This document shows positions 29,481 through 42,061 of a DNA stretch of 64,000 nt, in pieces. The notes below the pieces were generated by a model. It had not been told where the DNA came from and did not search any database. It worked only from the letters and a program-made list of their open reading frames with translations. Position numbers and translations under genes: made by a program. Position 1 is the stretch's first letter, and every line of letters starts with the position of its first letter. Where the stretch lies: NCBI GenBank assembly GCA_949825065.1, contig OX463864.1, positions 13,095,327-13,159,326 on the forward strand, written 5' to 3'. This DNA is from Odontocerum albicorne. Taxonomy: Eukaryota > Arthropoda > Insecta > Trichoptera > Odontoceridae.

Positions 29481-31870
29481 CATTTGGAACCAATCCCTAT
29501 TTCACCCAGATTAAAATCAATTCACATTACCCATTTTTCTAGTTACACAATTTTTCTTAGAACCAATTTATAGCGTAAAGCGAGGGATACCTGTATATTG
29601 AAATGCCTTGAAAGAATTGCTTTGATTATGTAGTAAATCAATTTTAGCAAAAACTGGACATACAGTATTTTTTCACATAAACATCGATATTCTTAACGAT
29701 TTATTTAAATATTAAAAAAAAAATCATAATTATCAGTACGAAAATAAGACTTCAGATTTTATAAATTATTTTTCTATATTGCTGCTTTTGTATCAAATTT
29801 AATTAGTATTTGTTTTTTAAAAATGTGAATTCTAAAGGTAGAGAAATGTATTTTTTTGTATCTAAAAACAAGAATGTCGGTTTTCTCCGTTTCTAATTGT
29901 TTTAACTCAACAAAGGTGTTTTTATTGTGGGTTTCAGTAATAATTTATTGAGGTTGTGATCTGTGTAAGTAATTAAAATTGTATTAAAAATGTATATCTT
30001 TGCCGAGAATATAATTTTATTAACAAAATAAATCCTTAATGGAAATATTTGTTAATCAATACGATCGGTGCTGAGGACATCTCTCGTGTGTCCATACAAA
30101 CGTACATCCAGTGCGTTGTGAATCTTACGCCAGTCGAGTTCTGTTGCAAAGTTTCTCAGCACGGCATGTATTTACATAAAATTTTATTCACAGTGAATTT
30201 TGTACAATCATTCAATGTAAAAAATAGCTTTAGCTCTCCAAAACTTGAAAATTCCACATTGTTTCAAGGAAAAATTGGTTCTCTAAATTAATTGTGAAAT
30301 CTTGAACTAAACTCACTAATGACAATTGATTGAACTTGATATAAATATAATCTGCATTCATATCTATAAAGGAATAATGAAAAAAAAATACAAAAGGATC
30401 TTCCATCTTTTTTTCATCGAAGTTACCTAAGTTCAGTTTATATTTTTTCTTTCAAAACTCTTTTTTTTTAAATATATATTTTGTGAAATAGATCAATTTT
30501 GATGCTTTGAAGTAGTCTACATCTAGCCTCGAGTTATTTTTATGAATATATTTTTCTCTTGTTTTGTAAAGAAAGAAAAACACAAAATATGGGTTATGAT
30601 TACTAAGCTATTTTCAAACTCGAAGTCTATTCTAAAACTTATTTACTAGGACATTTCTAATTTGGTCATTTACGTAAACGAAAACAAGGAATATCCCAAA
30701 GACAGTTTAACCCGGTTTTTACGTAATTACTTTGTACGTTTTCCAGCTATATCCATTCACTTGGGTATAATTTCATTCATGTAACGTTAACTGGTATGAT
30801 GTTAACAGTGTAAAATGAATGTCATAACCTCACGAACACATTTTTGTTTTGACATGATATAACTACAAATAATCAAGTATATTTTTAAAAATTTGGTATA
30901 TCCTTCACATTTTTTCTTATTTTACGTCATTCGTATATTTTCTAAACATAAAAAAAAAACAAATGTATACCTAGTAACACTGTATTCCAGCTTTTTAAAT
31001 GACAATCTCTTTAACTTTGTCAATAATTTGTTTTTTTTTTTCTACTGTATACAAAGTTTTATATTATTATACTTGATTATAATAATTTGTTGATAGTTCC
31101 TTATAGGTATTAGAATTAAACACAGAACAGAGAGAGAAAGAATGTTGCTTGTTATATGTGATAGTAATAATTATAATATAACGATTATAGTGATTATTCG
31201 AACCAAACGGATGGTTTTGCCCTTTGATGATAATGATTGTATTTGATTATATACACATTATGATCATCCTAATGATCGTGTTGTAATGATAGGAAAATAT
31301 GTACCCTGATTTTTGCATATTATTTTGTATGTTGTTTTCAAACAGGTGATTGTTGAGAATTCTTTTGTTTCGTTATAAAATAAAAATTGTTGAAAATATA
31401 TTATAAATGGGACTCTACGATCGTGGACTATTTGAGTGTGTAACAAGTCAATAAACGTGTGTTAACGAATCTCGGAACATTTTTTTTTTGAAAAACTATT
31501 ACTGTTATAAAGCGAAAAGGTTTTTACGGCTTTATGTTTTTTGAATAAGGTGTTTCTTAGTTTTTATAAGTGTTTTTGTGGCTCCAATTGCCGTCGTAGA
31601 TTATATACCGAAGAGTTTAAATATCTTCGGTCCGAATTCTTAGTCCGGTTTAAATACCAAATACAAATTTCCAACCTTAGAATTTCGTTATTTTTATTCA
31701 TAGTCGAACCTTATATGTTTCGAAATTTTAAGTAAGGTAATGGAACCCTGTGACTCCCTTATTTAAGGAAGCTATGACAAATTTGTATTAATTTTTTTCT
31801 TTAAATACTGATTTCTTCAGTAAAACAATATTTAAGATTTAGTGTTAAAATCGGACTATGAATTCGGCCC
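29481..31870. other. AT-rich intergenic stretch, nothing recognised
   Basis: No coding bias, RNA gene or paired termini found over 2.4 kb. Confidence 0.45.
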
Positions 31871-32113
31871 TTAACACGTTCACTGCGTATAAAGAGATGC
31901 TGAAAATTCGTGAATTTTTGAAAACCCATAACTTTGTTAAAAATCAAATTCTACTTTCTATTGAAACATCATATACAAGTGTATTCCTTCGTGTCTTCAA
32001 AACACATGAAACCGGCGACGAATCCTTATCGGGAGACGTTTATGAGTGCACTCAACATTCAAGGCTATTTTGTATGGACACGGGAGCCGTGTTCGACGCA
32101 GTGAACATGTTAA
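31871..32113 (+). mobile_element. TTAA MITE family 2, copy 3
   Basis: TTAACACGTTCACTGCGT left and inverse TTAACATGTTCACTGCGTCG right, both with TTAA, 243 bases. Compared with 26288-26563 it has lost about 18 bases after the left end (the TACTTAATGTCATACA part) and one copy of the short direct repeat around its internal palindrome. Confidence 0.9.
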
Positions 32114-32499
32114 TGGTTAAAAAATTTGAGATATACACGATTACATAGAACTAAGAGAGAAAATATTTATAAGGCCAATTTGAACGAACATATATCACAC
32201 TTACATCTACTGCAAATCAAAGACATCTATCTAAATTATATATATTTATATAGCTTGTGCCGTATGATCAACATCTATTTGTACGTGTGGTTTGGCCTTA
32301 GAGAACACTCCTTATGGTTATGATCAGATCAAAGTTGCTTAGCCATTTGTTCCTGGGTCGTATTGAGACATTTTTAAATTCTTAAGTCATTGTTGGATCA
32401 GAACCTCACATCACACACGTAGTTCTCGTCTTAGTCATCCCTTAAAATTTGGTTCCAATGAGCCCTGAAGGTAAAAGGTGCAACGCTTTCACAAAATCA

Positions 32500-32700
32500 T
32501 CACTCAATTCAATTCAATTCACCCTTCTTCTAAAGCTCCACAAGGGAGCATAGGGAGGCCACCAGTCTTCTCCATTTAGAGCAGTTTTGGGCGGTGTTGG
32601 TAATCTCCCTCCACAACATTCCTAACGCTCTGACTTCCTTGTCATAGGAATGGTACACCGTGAGAGAGTGTCTCAGGCCGTCGGGACCCCAATGGATAGA
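32500..32700 (-). pseudogene. LINE 3' tail fragment
   Basis: A (CAATT)n tail at 32504-32520 on the + strand is followed by minus-strand reading with W..L..ALY/PLW-like ending, typical of a LINE 3' end. Weak. Confidence 0.4.
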
Positions 32701-33059
32701 AAATCATCACTACGAGCCACAAAAACATTGTATAATCTCTAAAAAACCTTGTACTGTAAGGCTATATCAGAAAAGCTTTATGCCCTTTTGTATGATTCAT
32801 TTAATGTATTCAGAATCATTTCTGTTGGAGTTATTGATCTGTTGTTGGTTTTTGACAGGAAATAGATAAATTGATACCATTGTCATAAATAAATTCTAGA
32901 CATTGATACCATTATAATTAATAAATTCTAGATATTGATTCTTTTATCACAAATAAATTTGGAAAATCTAATATGTTGTTGTGCGAAGTCGATTGTCACA
33001 GGCTTTGGCGAGAAAAAGTTATTACTTTTTTTTTTAAAGAAGTGCGATTAAGTTTTGTT

Positions 33060-33480
33060 TTCTTCGTTAAATAATCAATGCTACTCTGATGTGCCTGGAA
33101 CTTGGTGCACAATTCGTCTCCATCCTTTCCGGTCCCAGGCCATGTTGAATACAATGTTTAAAGAGGATCCTGTTAAATGGTCCATCCTGTTGTTCTGTTG
33201 TTTGATCCCATCCATCTTGTAGGAGACCATCCTCTTATTAATTTTCCCTCAACTATTCCTGTGATCATCAGCATCTTAAGATTTTCATTCCTTCTTTCTA
33301 GCAATATGCCCTAATTATTTTAGAATCATTGTCGAGGATCTTTCGGTAATCACTAATTCTTGGATAATAAAGACGTTAATGCGCCTTGCAGTTCACAGGA
33401 TACGCAGCACCTGCTTCCAACACCACATCTTAAGGCATATATCACGTTTCTAGAAGGTGTCTTAACCATGTTTCTCATCA
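33060..33480 (-). pseudogene. LINE tail, family of 59699-60060
   Basis: Shares with 59699-60060 a GGTCCATCC/GACCTGTCCATC block, ATCTTTCGGTAATC and the AATTAAGACG(C/T)T..GCGCCTTG order. Minus-strand reading is the RT tail with ITERLST-like and GRC/R..WTD-like motifs; frames broken. Confidence 0.6.
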
Positions 33481-33689
33481 TCTATTTTTCAATTTCATAG
33501 TGTTATAGAGAATACCAGAGGATAATTATTCTAGTTATATTTTCAAATTGGATTTTTTCAACGGTTTGTAAACAAAGTAAGAGAAACCTATCGAGTCAAA
33601 TTCAGAATTTAATTGTTATTATTTCTAATAAATTTTTTCCTCTGGAATAATCCTGCTTCAAAGCCATAAAATCACATGTTCTTTTAGTC

Positions 33690-33935
33690 ATGTTGCTCAT
33701 GTCTGAGCATTGTGATTCCCTGATGTTCTGGAACTGAGCGGATGATTCACCTCTACTCCCAGTTCTGATCTATGATGAGGGCAGCAGTCAATAATGAACT
33801 AGTCATCTTCTTGATTTGGTATATCCACCTTGCTGGAAACCGTCCTATCGCTCGCCTTCCCTCAACACTTCCAGTTACTACCAGCTTCTTCAAACTGTCT
33901 TTATCTATTCTATTTACATGTTAAGTATGCCAAAA
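33690..33935 (-). pseudogene. LINE tail, family of 15990-16205
   Basis: Minus strand: D.LKKLVVTGSVEGRRAIGRF, then PARWIYQIKKM, the conserved GRR..GR...RW.DQIK tail. No upstream RT. Confidence 0.65.
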
Positions 33936-34662
33936 CGTTACACTAAAATCAATGAAAAAAAGCTATCGTAAGAAACATTTTGTAGGAAAGAAGAACTAAA
34001 TTTGATGTCGTGAAAAGTTGAAATATATATGATGAACTCTTTGAATATCTCCAAAGTCAGTTTTGTGAATATTTATTACCTTATATATTATCAGGCCCCG
34101 GGCAAATATTTTAGCTAAAAAGGGCCGCATTGAGAATTTCAATAGAACGGGTTGCAAAATAAAATACATTTTTATTATTATAAAATATAAATTATATTGC
34201 TAAAATAAAAAAAGTGTGAACATGGATATTAGGAAGGTTGTATATCACAAACAGCTACACAAGTCATGCTAGCCGTATGCAATACCGTATTTGTATAGCC
34301 CCTAGGCAGTTTGTATCTTGCCTTCCTCCATCCTCGATGCGTAATTAAAAAATGCTTTTCCTTTCAGTTTCGGACAATGATCTATTTCACGCCACACAAC
34401 AAACCACTACAGTTAACATCTCGGTTTTTTCTCCGTAAATGCATCTATGATGTCATTTAAATCCACTTTCACTATTTATTTATTTAATATTTATATAACT
34501 TGTTAATGAATTTTTGGACACTCTTTGGTTAGGTGCCACATGGCAAATGCCTAGGTTTGCCTGTTAGCAAACGGGACTTTGGCCGAACTCACTCATTCGC
34601 TTGGGTCTAAAAAATATGATCTTTCGATAGATGCAGGTTTCAATTAAAAAAAAAACAAAAGT

Positions 34663-35241
34663 TATACTTCGGAAATTCTAGGATGGGTCCTTTGACAGTT
34701 GACAAATTTGCCCCAATACAACCTTGTAACGACGTTCAGTAATTTTAATTATTTTATCAACTTTAATATAAGCCTCCATTCTAATAAATAGCAAGTTATT
34801 TAGGTCAATACATCACATAAAACTAACAATATTGACAAATTAATACATCTTGTTACAAATTAGCAAAAATGTGGCAGTTTGTTAAAATCAAATAATATTT
34901 AGTGACGTTTGTCAAAATTCACTTCGTTAGTCTGCATTGGCTAGGGATGGGGTATACGATAATTGAATTTTCGATTTTTTTATACCTAAAATTAAATGTT
35001 CGTAATTAATATTAATTCATAGTGGATCTTGGCCTATTTAAAGATATATACAAATCATACAATACATTAGAAAGTCAGTATAATGAAAATTAGGAATTAA
35101 AACGTCAGTTTAGAGAAAAAATAATATTTAGATTTATAAAAAAACTATTTGATTTGTAAAAAAAAAACGATTTTACCCCATCCCTTTGAGACATGACATT
35201 TCAAATGCCACAAGAACCATCCTACATTTTCTCAAGTATAA
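34663..35241 (+). mobile_element. R5 DNA element, copy 1
   Basis: Imperfect inverted ends TATACTTCGGAAATTCTAGG and inverse TATACTTGAGAAAATGTAGG, 579 bases, non-coding. An inverted copy lies at 51049-51613. Second partial end at 35260-35463. Confidence 0.8.
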
Positions 35242-35259
35242 TCATTGTCCTTCGATTCA

Positions 35260-35463
35260 ATCTTTAAATAGACAAATCATACAATACATTACAAAGTCAG
35301 TATAATGAAAATTAGGAATTAAAACGTTTAGAGAAAAACAATTTTTCGATTTATAAAAAAACTATTCGATTTATAAAAAAAATAAAAAGGTTTTACCCCA
35401 TCCCTTTGTGACATGACGTTTAAAACGCCACACAACCCATCCTAGATTTTCTGAACTATACTA
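35260..35463 (+). mobile_element. R5 element, duplicated right end
   Basis: Repeats the last 190 bases of the preceding copy (CAAATCATACAATACATTA, TTTTACCCCATCCCTTTG, CATCCTAGATTTTCTGAACT) in the same direction, so it is a tandem partial duplicate or second solo insertion. Confidence 0.75.
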
Positions 35464-36145
35464 TATATAGTCAATGTAAATAAAAATTTATTACAACTTG
35501 CAGACCACATTAAAATATGATGTGGCCTATGTGCTGTAATTTGGCCAGGGCTGTTTTATATGTGTTGTTCAAATTGAAAAACTGGTTAGTAACATTTACA
35601 ACCCTTTAAAATTATTGTTTTTACAAAAATGTTACTCGGAACTTGGTGATTCCAAGGCGTCAATGATTCTCCTATCTGCCAATTTTAGAATATTTCTCGG
35701 TGTTTTGCAATTTTGTACGATTATGTAATTTGGTATTTTATTTTCAGCAATTTTTATTCTTGAAATTTCAAATGAATTCTCGACGATCGATCGTGGATTG
35801 ATGTTGAAGTGAGATATTATCGCGAGATATTATTGAAACAATTTTGATTTGATTGTTAAGACGTGACCGAAGGATAAGGTGGAGAATTAGGTTTTTTGCG
35901 TTCTGATTTTTGTGTAAGCAAATAAATTATTGTATTGTTATATATTTTGAAAATGTTGAATAAAATATTAAGTACGCTGATATTTAATATTTTATTATGA
36001 ATAATAAAAAATGCACAAAGAAATACACATGTCTTGTTTTCATCATAAATCCCAATTATTGAACCCAAATAGTGTCGAAGTCTGAAGCCAGTGATCAAAT
36101 GCAGTACTATGCCGTTTTCACTTTATAGCACAAAAGAGTCCATTG

Positions 36146-36345
36146 TGACGATCTCTCCGTAGCCTAGTTGGTAAGACATCCGATTCTAAGGTTGTGGTTC
36201 CTGTTGGTACACCATTTTTTTAAAAAGGACGCTCTGCGCTTTTGACTTCATGCCTCTGCAACATATTTCTGGTTGGTTATAAAAGATTGTCACATGGTAA
36301 TAAACCCGCCAGGCTGTATATAACAAAAGTTTGATACAGTATGAT
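36146..36345 (+). repeat. tRNA-derived SINE, diverged
   Basis: CTCTCCGTAGCCTAGTTGGT then AAGACATCCG (box A region); box B is reduced. Tail AGATTGTCACATGGTAATAA, ACCCGCCAGGCTGTA. Confidence 0.75.
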
Positions 36346-36369
36346 ACAATACTTTAAAAGCATTTTCTA

Positions 36370-36830
36370 AAATATTAATGTTAATATCCTATATCCCACT
36401 CAAAAGGGACACAAAAAATACCGAAATATTGATGTTAATATCCTGGCCGATTCAAAAAGGACACAAAAAACTGAAATGTTAATGTTAATATTCTATGTAC
36501 CATTCAAAAGGTATACAATAAAACCGAAATATTGATGCTAATATCCTATGTTCTATCCAAAAGGGACACAAAAAGTACCGAAATATTGACGTTAATATCC
36601 TATATCCCATTCAAAAAGGACAAAAATACCTAAATATGGATGTAAATATCCTTGTTCCATTCAAAAGGGACACAAAAAAGCGAAATATATAAATATCCTA
36701 TGTCCCATCCAAAAAGGACATAAAAAAGGGACATATTGATGTTAATATCCTATGTCCCATTTAAAAAGGGGCACAAAATAAAAGAAATATTGATGTAAAT
36801 ATCCTATGTCCCATTTAAAAGGGCCAGTCC
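36370..36830. repeat. Minisatellite, nine units of about 52 bp, each with a small hairpin
   Basis: TTAATATCCT-like starts at about 36381, 36435, 36485, 36539, 36592, 36644, 36690, 36742 and 36796. Many units contain TGTCCCATTCAAAAGGGACA, an inverted repeat. Units vary by substitutions and small deletions. Confidence 0.9.
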
Positions 36831-36904
36831 TCAAAAAAAAAAAAAAGAAAATTATTAAGTTTGTTTTACTTTTTGTCACTAAACAGATCAATAAATCTGT
36901 ATCT

Positions 36905-37320
36905 TATTTATTTATTTAACACTTTTATTGCAAATACAATCTGGCGGGCTTATTGCTAGGCGGCAATTTCTTCCAACAACCAGACAAAAGTAAATGAAGC
37001 AAGTTACATGGTCGCATAAATCATTCAAATGATTATCCATAAACACATGTGAGCATATGTCCACAAAGACAGATAATCACTCGAATATTCCTTTTCATAT
37101 AAAGTGAGATATCATCAATCAAAGGAAAAGGAAAGGGGTGGTGGAGAGGAAAGGAAAAGAAAAAAATCGGGGATGAAACATGTTATTTTACTTATTAGAA
37201 ATTAAGAGTTTTTTTCAGTCGCTTCTTAAAGCATGCCAAGGACGGAGCGAGTCATATTGGTTTGTAACTGATTCCAGAGTCTCACTGCATGGACAGTAAA
37301 GAACGACATAAATGTATCTT
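36905..37320 (-). mobile_element. LINE 3' end (coding tail plus 3' UTR), partner of the SINE
   Basis: The minus strand encodes SFFTVHAVRLWNQLQTNMTR then SVLGML, frame shift, RLKKTL, the C-terminal motif of CR1/Jockey-type reverse transcriptases. The 3' UTR ends with GGTTGTTGGAAGAAATTGCC, ATAAGCCCGCCAGATTG and (TAAA)n at 36905-36920, the same tail as in the SINEs. Confidence 0.8.
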
Positions 37321-37748
37321 AAATAGTTTTAAGAATATAAAACCATGTCTTCCATGCATAGTCTTATTAATAAATTAGATAAACAAAACTTTAAACAATT
37401 CCTTTTTTTTAGAAACATTTCTATTAAAATCACGGTGGTGATAAAAAGTTTGCTCATGTTTAGAATTATCAAAAAATAGGAAAAATGTGAGGACAGGTAC
37501 AAATCATTAAACATTCTTACAAACCCTATCAGTACCATTAGGCTACTCCAAAAAGACAATTTATATAACATTGAGAGAGCAGACTATTCTCAAGGGCAGT
37601 TCTAAACTCTAGATTCGAATTATTGACATTAAAAATATTACAAAATAAAGTTGAGTAAGAATAGGAGGGTAGGGGCTTAAGTCATCAGATTATGTACTTC
37701 CGTGTATCTGCATATGTTTAGAAAAACATGTTAGGAATATTATTTATA

Positions 37749-38302
37749 AAGGGTCTTTCAAATTAAGCAGTTTTTTAATTCTTGGATGAAACACAGATGG
37801 TATCGCGAACTTGCCTGGGTCTTGTAACATTTGAGAAGTGTGATGTATGACATTTATAAAAAATGAGTCGCATACAATACAACAACGCATTCAAATTGAG
37901 AATTATTTTATGTATTGTAATCTCCGGAAACGGTGATGTTAATTGGCCACCAAGACAATGTGATCTGACACCGTTGGACTATTGTCTCTGTGGTTATGTG
38001 AAAAGTCAGGTCTATAAGAATGACCCCCGATCAATTCCTGAGCTGAAGGATGAAATTATTAGCGTCATTGATGAGTTAGAATCACAATTATGCCAAAATG
38101 TTATCGAAAATTTTGAAAAAAGAGTGGACATCTGTGGAGCTGCAAGACGTGGACATTTGGCGTATATTGTTTTTTGTGTTTAAATGTCATACATTATACT
38201 TCAATGACCAATAAAAAGTTTTTTTAAATCAAAGCCAATTGTGTTTTCTTCAAGAATTTAAAAAATTTGAATTACAAAAACCGTTCAATTTGAAAGACCC
38301 TT
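37749..38302 (+). mobile_element. Mariner/Tc1-type element C, copy 2
   Basis: AAGGGTCTTTCAAATT at both ends in inverse, TA on each side, 554 bases. Encodes the last third of a transposase, with 5' two thirds deleted. Confidence 0.88.
37863..38183 (+). pseudogene. Tc1/mariner-type transposase, C-terminal fragment
   Basis: The frame contains NWPPRQCDLTPLDYCLCGYV, KSQVYKNDPRSIPELKDEI and a final RRGHLAYIVF, which is the region of the third catalytic Asp (DLTPLD) and the C-terminus of insect transposases of this group. The start codon shown is a chance ATG. Confidence 0.82.
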
Positions 38303-38306
38303 TAGT

Positions 38307-38455
38307 TAAGGCATTAACACTGTGGAAGTTTAAAGACATCGTACTTTGTTGCATCAAAAACTGTTTATTCCACTTTATGTAATGGTATAACACCACCAGT
38401 TTCAAGGTTTTCACCTCATCATCAGTCTTGTTTGTGCTCCCCTGAAGATGAGGTT
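38307..38455 (-). repeat. LINE 3'-end fragment (family of 60375-61000)
   Basis: GTTAAGGCATTAACACTGTG through TGCTCCCCTGAAGATGAG, matching 18971-19100 and 60385-60510. It sits 3 bases after the TA of element C. Confidence 0.75.
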
Positions 38456-38613
38456 TACTTTCCTTTCACACTTTTGTATCATCATAATTTTGGATTTGGA
38501 AACATTAATTCTCAGATATATTTTCTCTTCAATATCTCATACAATTTACTTATCAAACACTGTAATTCATTCTCATTATCTGCTAATAGTAGCAAGTCTA
38601 CATGATTGACAAG

Positions 38614-39252
38614 CAGTGGCGGCTGGTCTCGAGGTGCGTTGGTGCGCTGAACCGGATAAATAATTCGCAATATAGAGAAATAGTCTCACAGTTTACTGTA
38701 TGTTTCTGTCTGCCCTATATGAATCTGCGTTTCCGTTCGGTGCATATTCTGTGTTTTTTTTCTCTTCTTATTGTACATGTTCAAGGGTGTGGGCTGAAAA
38801 ACATCTGGTGTCCCCGTGGCTGGGCTCGCCCTATATTGGTGGGGTGTATCTTGGCCGGGGGATGTTATTAGATGAGCCCAGACCTCTAGATAGCTTCTGT
38901 TTTTTAATGTTTTTTCTTTTTAATGTGTTCTTGAAATATATCTAAATATATTATGTACATACTATGTTGCTATCAATAAACTTGTATTTATTTATATTCG
39001 AGATCGCTCCAGTATAAATTGGCAAAGTTGGCCGGTCAATTTGAAAGGTATATTTTTTAAATTTTACTTTAATTCTTTTGAATTTTCACTTAAATAAAAC
39101 TACTCGTATTATTTGTCAGTATTCTTATATAAATTTAATCTATACAAATATTTAACATTTTTGGAAGTCATTTTTGTGAATATATAAATTAATTCTTGTG
39201 AATTATTTCTCCGGTTCAGCGCACCAACGCACATCCAGACCAGCCGCCGCTG
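38614..39252 (-). mobile_element. hAT MITE, copy 2, with 8-bp target duplication and nested retroposon
   Basis: TTGACAAG (38606-38613) and TTGACGAG (39253-39260) flank CAGTGGCGGCTGGTCTCGAG and inverse CAGCGGCGGCTGGTCTGGAT. The body is an inverse of 13649-14031. A 250-base R2 retroposon sits inside (38749-38999). Confidence 0.92.
38749..38999 (+). repeat. R2 retroposon nested in the hAT MITE
   Basis: GGGCTGAAAAACATCTGGTG, GAGCCCAGACC, TACATACTATGTTGCTATCA and an ATTTATTTATA tail. Interrupts the hAT sequence between GGTGCATATT and CGAGATCGC, which are contiguous in copy 1 (inverse). Confidence 0.85.
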
Positions 39253-39260
39253 TTGACGAG

Positions 39261-40425
39261 TGCCCCCTGTACTTGTTTCCAGGTGGATTACAAGAGCATG
39301 TATACATGATGTCTCGCGAGACAATGATTTAGTGTTTTGTTGGAGTATGGAGATCCTATATGAAATATAAATTAAATAGATATGGGATTCAATAAAACAC
39401 AATTATTTCTAGTTGGAAATAGATTATATTTATAAATAATCAAATGTAATAGGAATATTATACAACAATCATATAATTATTACTTGAGCTGCTTGGCAGC
39501 ACGGTCCAAATACACAACTAACTCATTTCTAGGAGGTAACACTAAAAATCTAATTACCAAACATAAAGAAGTAACTCATCATTATGTCCGTCTTCACAGT
39601 CAAAAGTATTTGCTTCACAACTATTCTTGATACCCACATGAAAGATTTATAAAATGAAATGAAAATATAATGAAACACTTTGCGACATTTCAATATGTTG
39701 ATTATTTCTCAAGGGACATCTATTTTTGAAATATATTACTAATATTGATTTTTAAAAGGTTTGAAGCTGAACTAGAAACTTTTAATGTATTTATATTTCA
39801 TGAAGTGAGTATTTATGTCAAAATACTAATTTTCAATTATAAATTTTTATTAACCCAATGAATCATGAATTTCAAATATTATACGAAAATGCAAAATCTA
39901 ACTAAATTCAAAATTTAAATAGGGGTGAAATCAAAATCATCTAAATATTATTTTCACTGGGTAAAATTTTTTGTTCATTGATCCAACTGTAAATTTTTTG
40001 TTAACGGTAAATTTTTAATCTTGGAGAATTGTTTAATTGATCTTTTGTTTTATTAACTCAGATAAAGATAAAAAGATATTTTTTAAAAAGTTTGTTAAAA
40101 TTATGAGGTATTTTTGAAATTTCAAAATTATAAATTCATGTGGGTATATGAAAATCACTTTTTTTTTCAAATTCTTCATATGAAAGTCATCATTTTTGTT
40201 AAATTTAGTTAACGAATCCTAAATAATCAAAGACTTTTTTTATTTATTATCAATAAATAAATATCGTGAAATTGAATATAGTAAAAAAAATCAATTCCAA
40301 TTGAAAAAAAAATAGTTCAATCTTAAATTTTATTACAAATATCGGCATAGCTTGTAAAGTTCGACAAAATAAAGCTATAAAAAATGTTGACTCTTCTGTA
40401 GAATTGCATTTATATGGACAACACA
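39261..40425. other. AT-rich stretch, nothing recognised
   Basis: No supported gene or repeat. Confidence 0.45.
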
Positions 40426-40433
40426 TCAAAGTA

Positions 40434-40551
40434 CAGTACCCGGCGGTAAGTAATACACATAGTTTGTAGAGCGTCGCCTCTGTCATTCATACGCGTGTTC
40501 CGTCACGATTTGTCAGTCGTTACCAGATAGTACTGTTAGCACTGGGTACTG
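40434..40551. mobile_element. Short TA-flanked MITE (118 bp, pogo/Tc1-like)
   Basis: CAGTACCCGGC left and inverse CAGTACCCAGTGC right with TA next to each. The palindromy extends outward (ATCAAA.TA on the left, TA.TTTGAT on the right). Confidence 0.7.
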
Positions 40552-40563
40552 TAATTTGATTGC

Positions 40564-40900
40564 TCCAATGAATGAATGCCCATTACCCGTGATGAGTATA
40601 ATAAAAGACACAGTACAAAGTTGGGGATTAGGGTACTTGTCGTTGGTGCCATCGGAAATGACTGTAAACCAATTTATGTTAGACATATCTTGTTGAATTT
40701 TGCTGTGTTTTTTTCTTCATAAGGTTCCTGATAACTAGCAACAGTTCTACGCCATTTGGTTCAATCGACTGTTGGTTGCTACCAGTGGTGCCGAACATTT
40801 TTTTGAGTACGTCATACAGTACTTTCTTTTAACTCTTGTGCCTACTATGATCTCTTCTGTTCTCCCTCAGCTAACCAAAAAAGATTTTTCTTAGGAATCT
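40564..40900 (+). repeat. Interspersed repeat R4, copy 3
   Basis: Longest copy of the family at 10475-10600 (inverse) and 25050-25330. Blocks GAATGAATGCCCATTACC, TCGTTGGTGCCAT and GCCATTTGGTTCAATCGACT. Confidence 0.5.
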
Positions 40901-41949
40901 GAAGTCAAGCATGGGAGCTAGTATGTCTGTCCAAACCATCGCATGTTAGCATGTGACACCAAAATCTCAATGCTACAGCAGTTTATTGTATTTAAAACAT
41001 CACGGTTTGATACTTTATTGCGCTTGGGTTTCTTTTACTTCTCAAGGGAACATACAAAAGAATATCAACTATCTTATTTAGCACCTTTTTCTCGAAACTA
41101 ATTTAACCCCTTTTTTTATTCCACAGTGAGAGTAACATTTGTAATATGCAGATATAGGGAAAATGTAACGTTACTCATATCATCTATGTGTTCTGTTCTA
41201 TAGCAATGGAGTGTGTTCATGTTCTAACAGTTAACACTCTTAGATAGAATCCAAACATTCTGATTTCAATTCCAGACATATTACCATGTAGATTTTTTCA
41301 TTTGAATTTTTTGCTAGGCAATTCCTTAGTAGATTGTGCTGACATTAATTCTTGGGATACTTAAGGACAATAGGTGTCATACACACTTTGTTATAACTCC
41401 GATAGACATGATACCATATTCCATACAATTTATATCTTTAACAGCTTCAATATAATTAGGTTATTGAATAAAAAAATGTAGGAAATTATATTGACGTCAG
41501 TATTGTCCACGTTAGTATATCATAAAATATTTATACAATACTCCTTCTTCCACTTAAGATCCACAAGTGCACATTTCACCTGGGATCTAATATTATATTC
41601 CAAAATACTGTGTGGTGGCAGCAGAGCTCACAATATATACAACATGTATACAATTCCTATAAATCTACCATATTGTGATAGACAATGAGAAACCACTGCG
41701 CTATTTTCCCAAGAAAAACCACAAATTATGTTCAACAATTTGTGGGTTACGTTTCTCAGCATTTGGTCACGTCAAAAAAAAATGCCGTATATATTTCTAT
41801 AAGCTTTTTATGTTATTGGATTTAACCTGTTAATAATATCTACATAAAAATAAATAAATCATCCTACTTGAAATTGAAAATTGTCTTTAAAAAAACAAAT
41901 CACTAAATAGTGGAAAATTAGCTTTAAATAAAATGAATCACGAAATAAG

Positions 41950-42010
41950 TTAGTTCGGAATACCCCTGAAGATGAGTCTAAAATGAATTGAAACTAGTTG
42001 GGTTTAATAT
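41950..42010 (-). repeat. Short LINE 3'-end-like fragment
   Basis: CCCCTGAAGATGAG followed by GAAACTAGTTGGGTTTAA resembles the CCTGAAGATGAGG...GAAACTGGTAGGGTT segment of the 60.4 kb LINE type (in inverse). Very short. Confidence 0.3.
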
Positions 42011-42061
42011 GTATTTTCAAAAAGATTAAACAGTGTTTCAATTTATATTTAAATAAACATA

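Noticed and set aside
34095..34340. hAT-like start (GGCCCCGGGCAAATATTTTAGC with AGGGCCGC)
   Set aside because: It resembles some hAT ends, but no matching right end or 8-bp duplication could be found.
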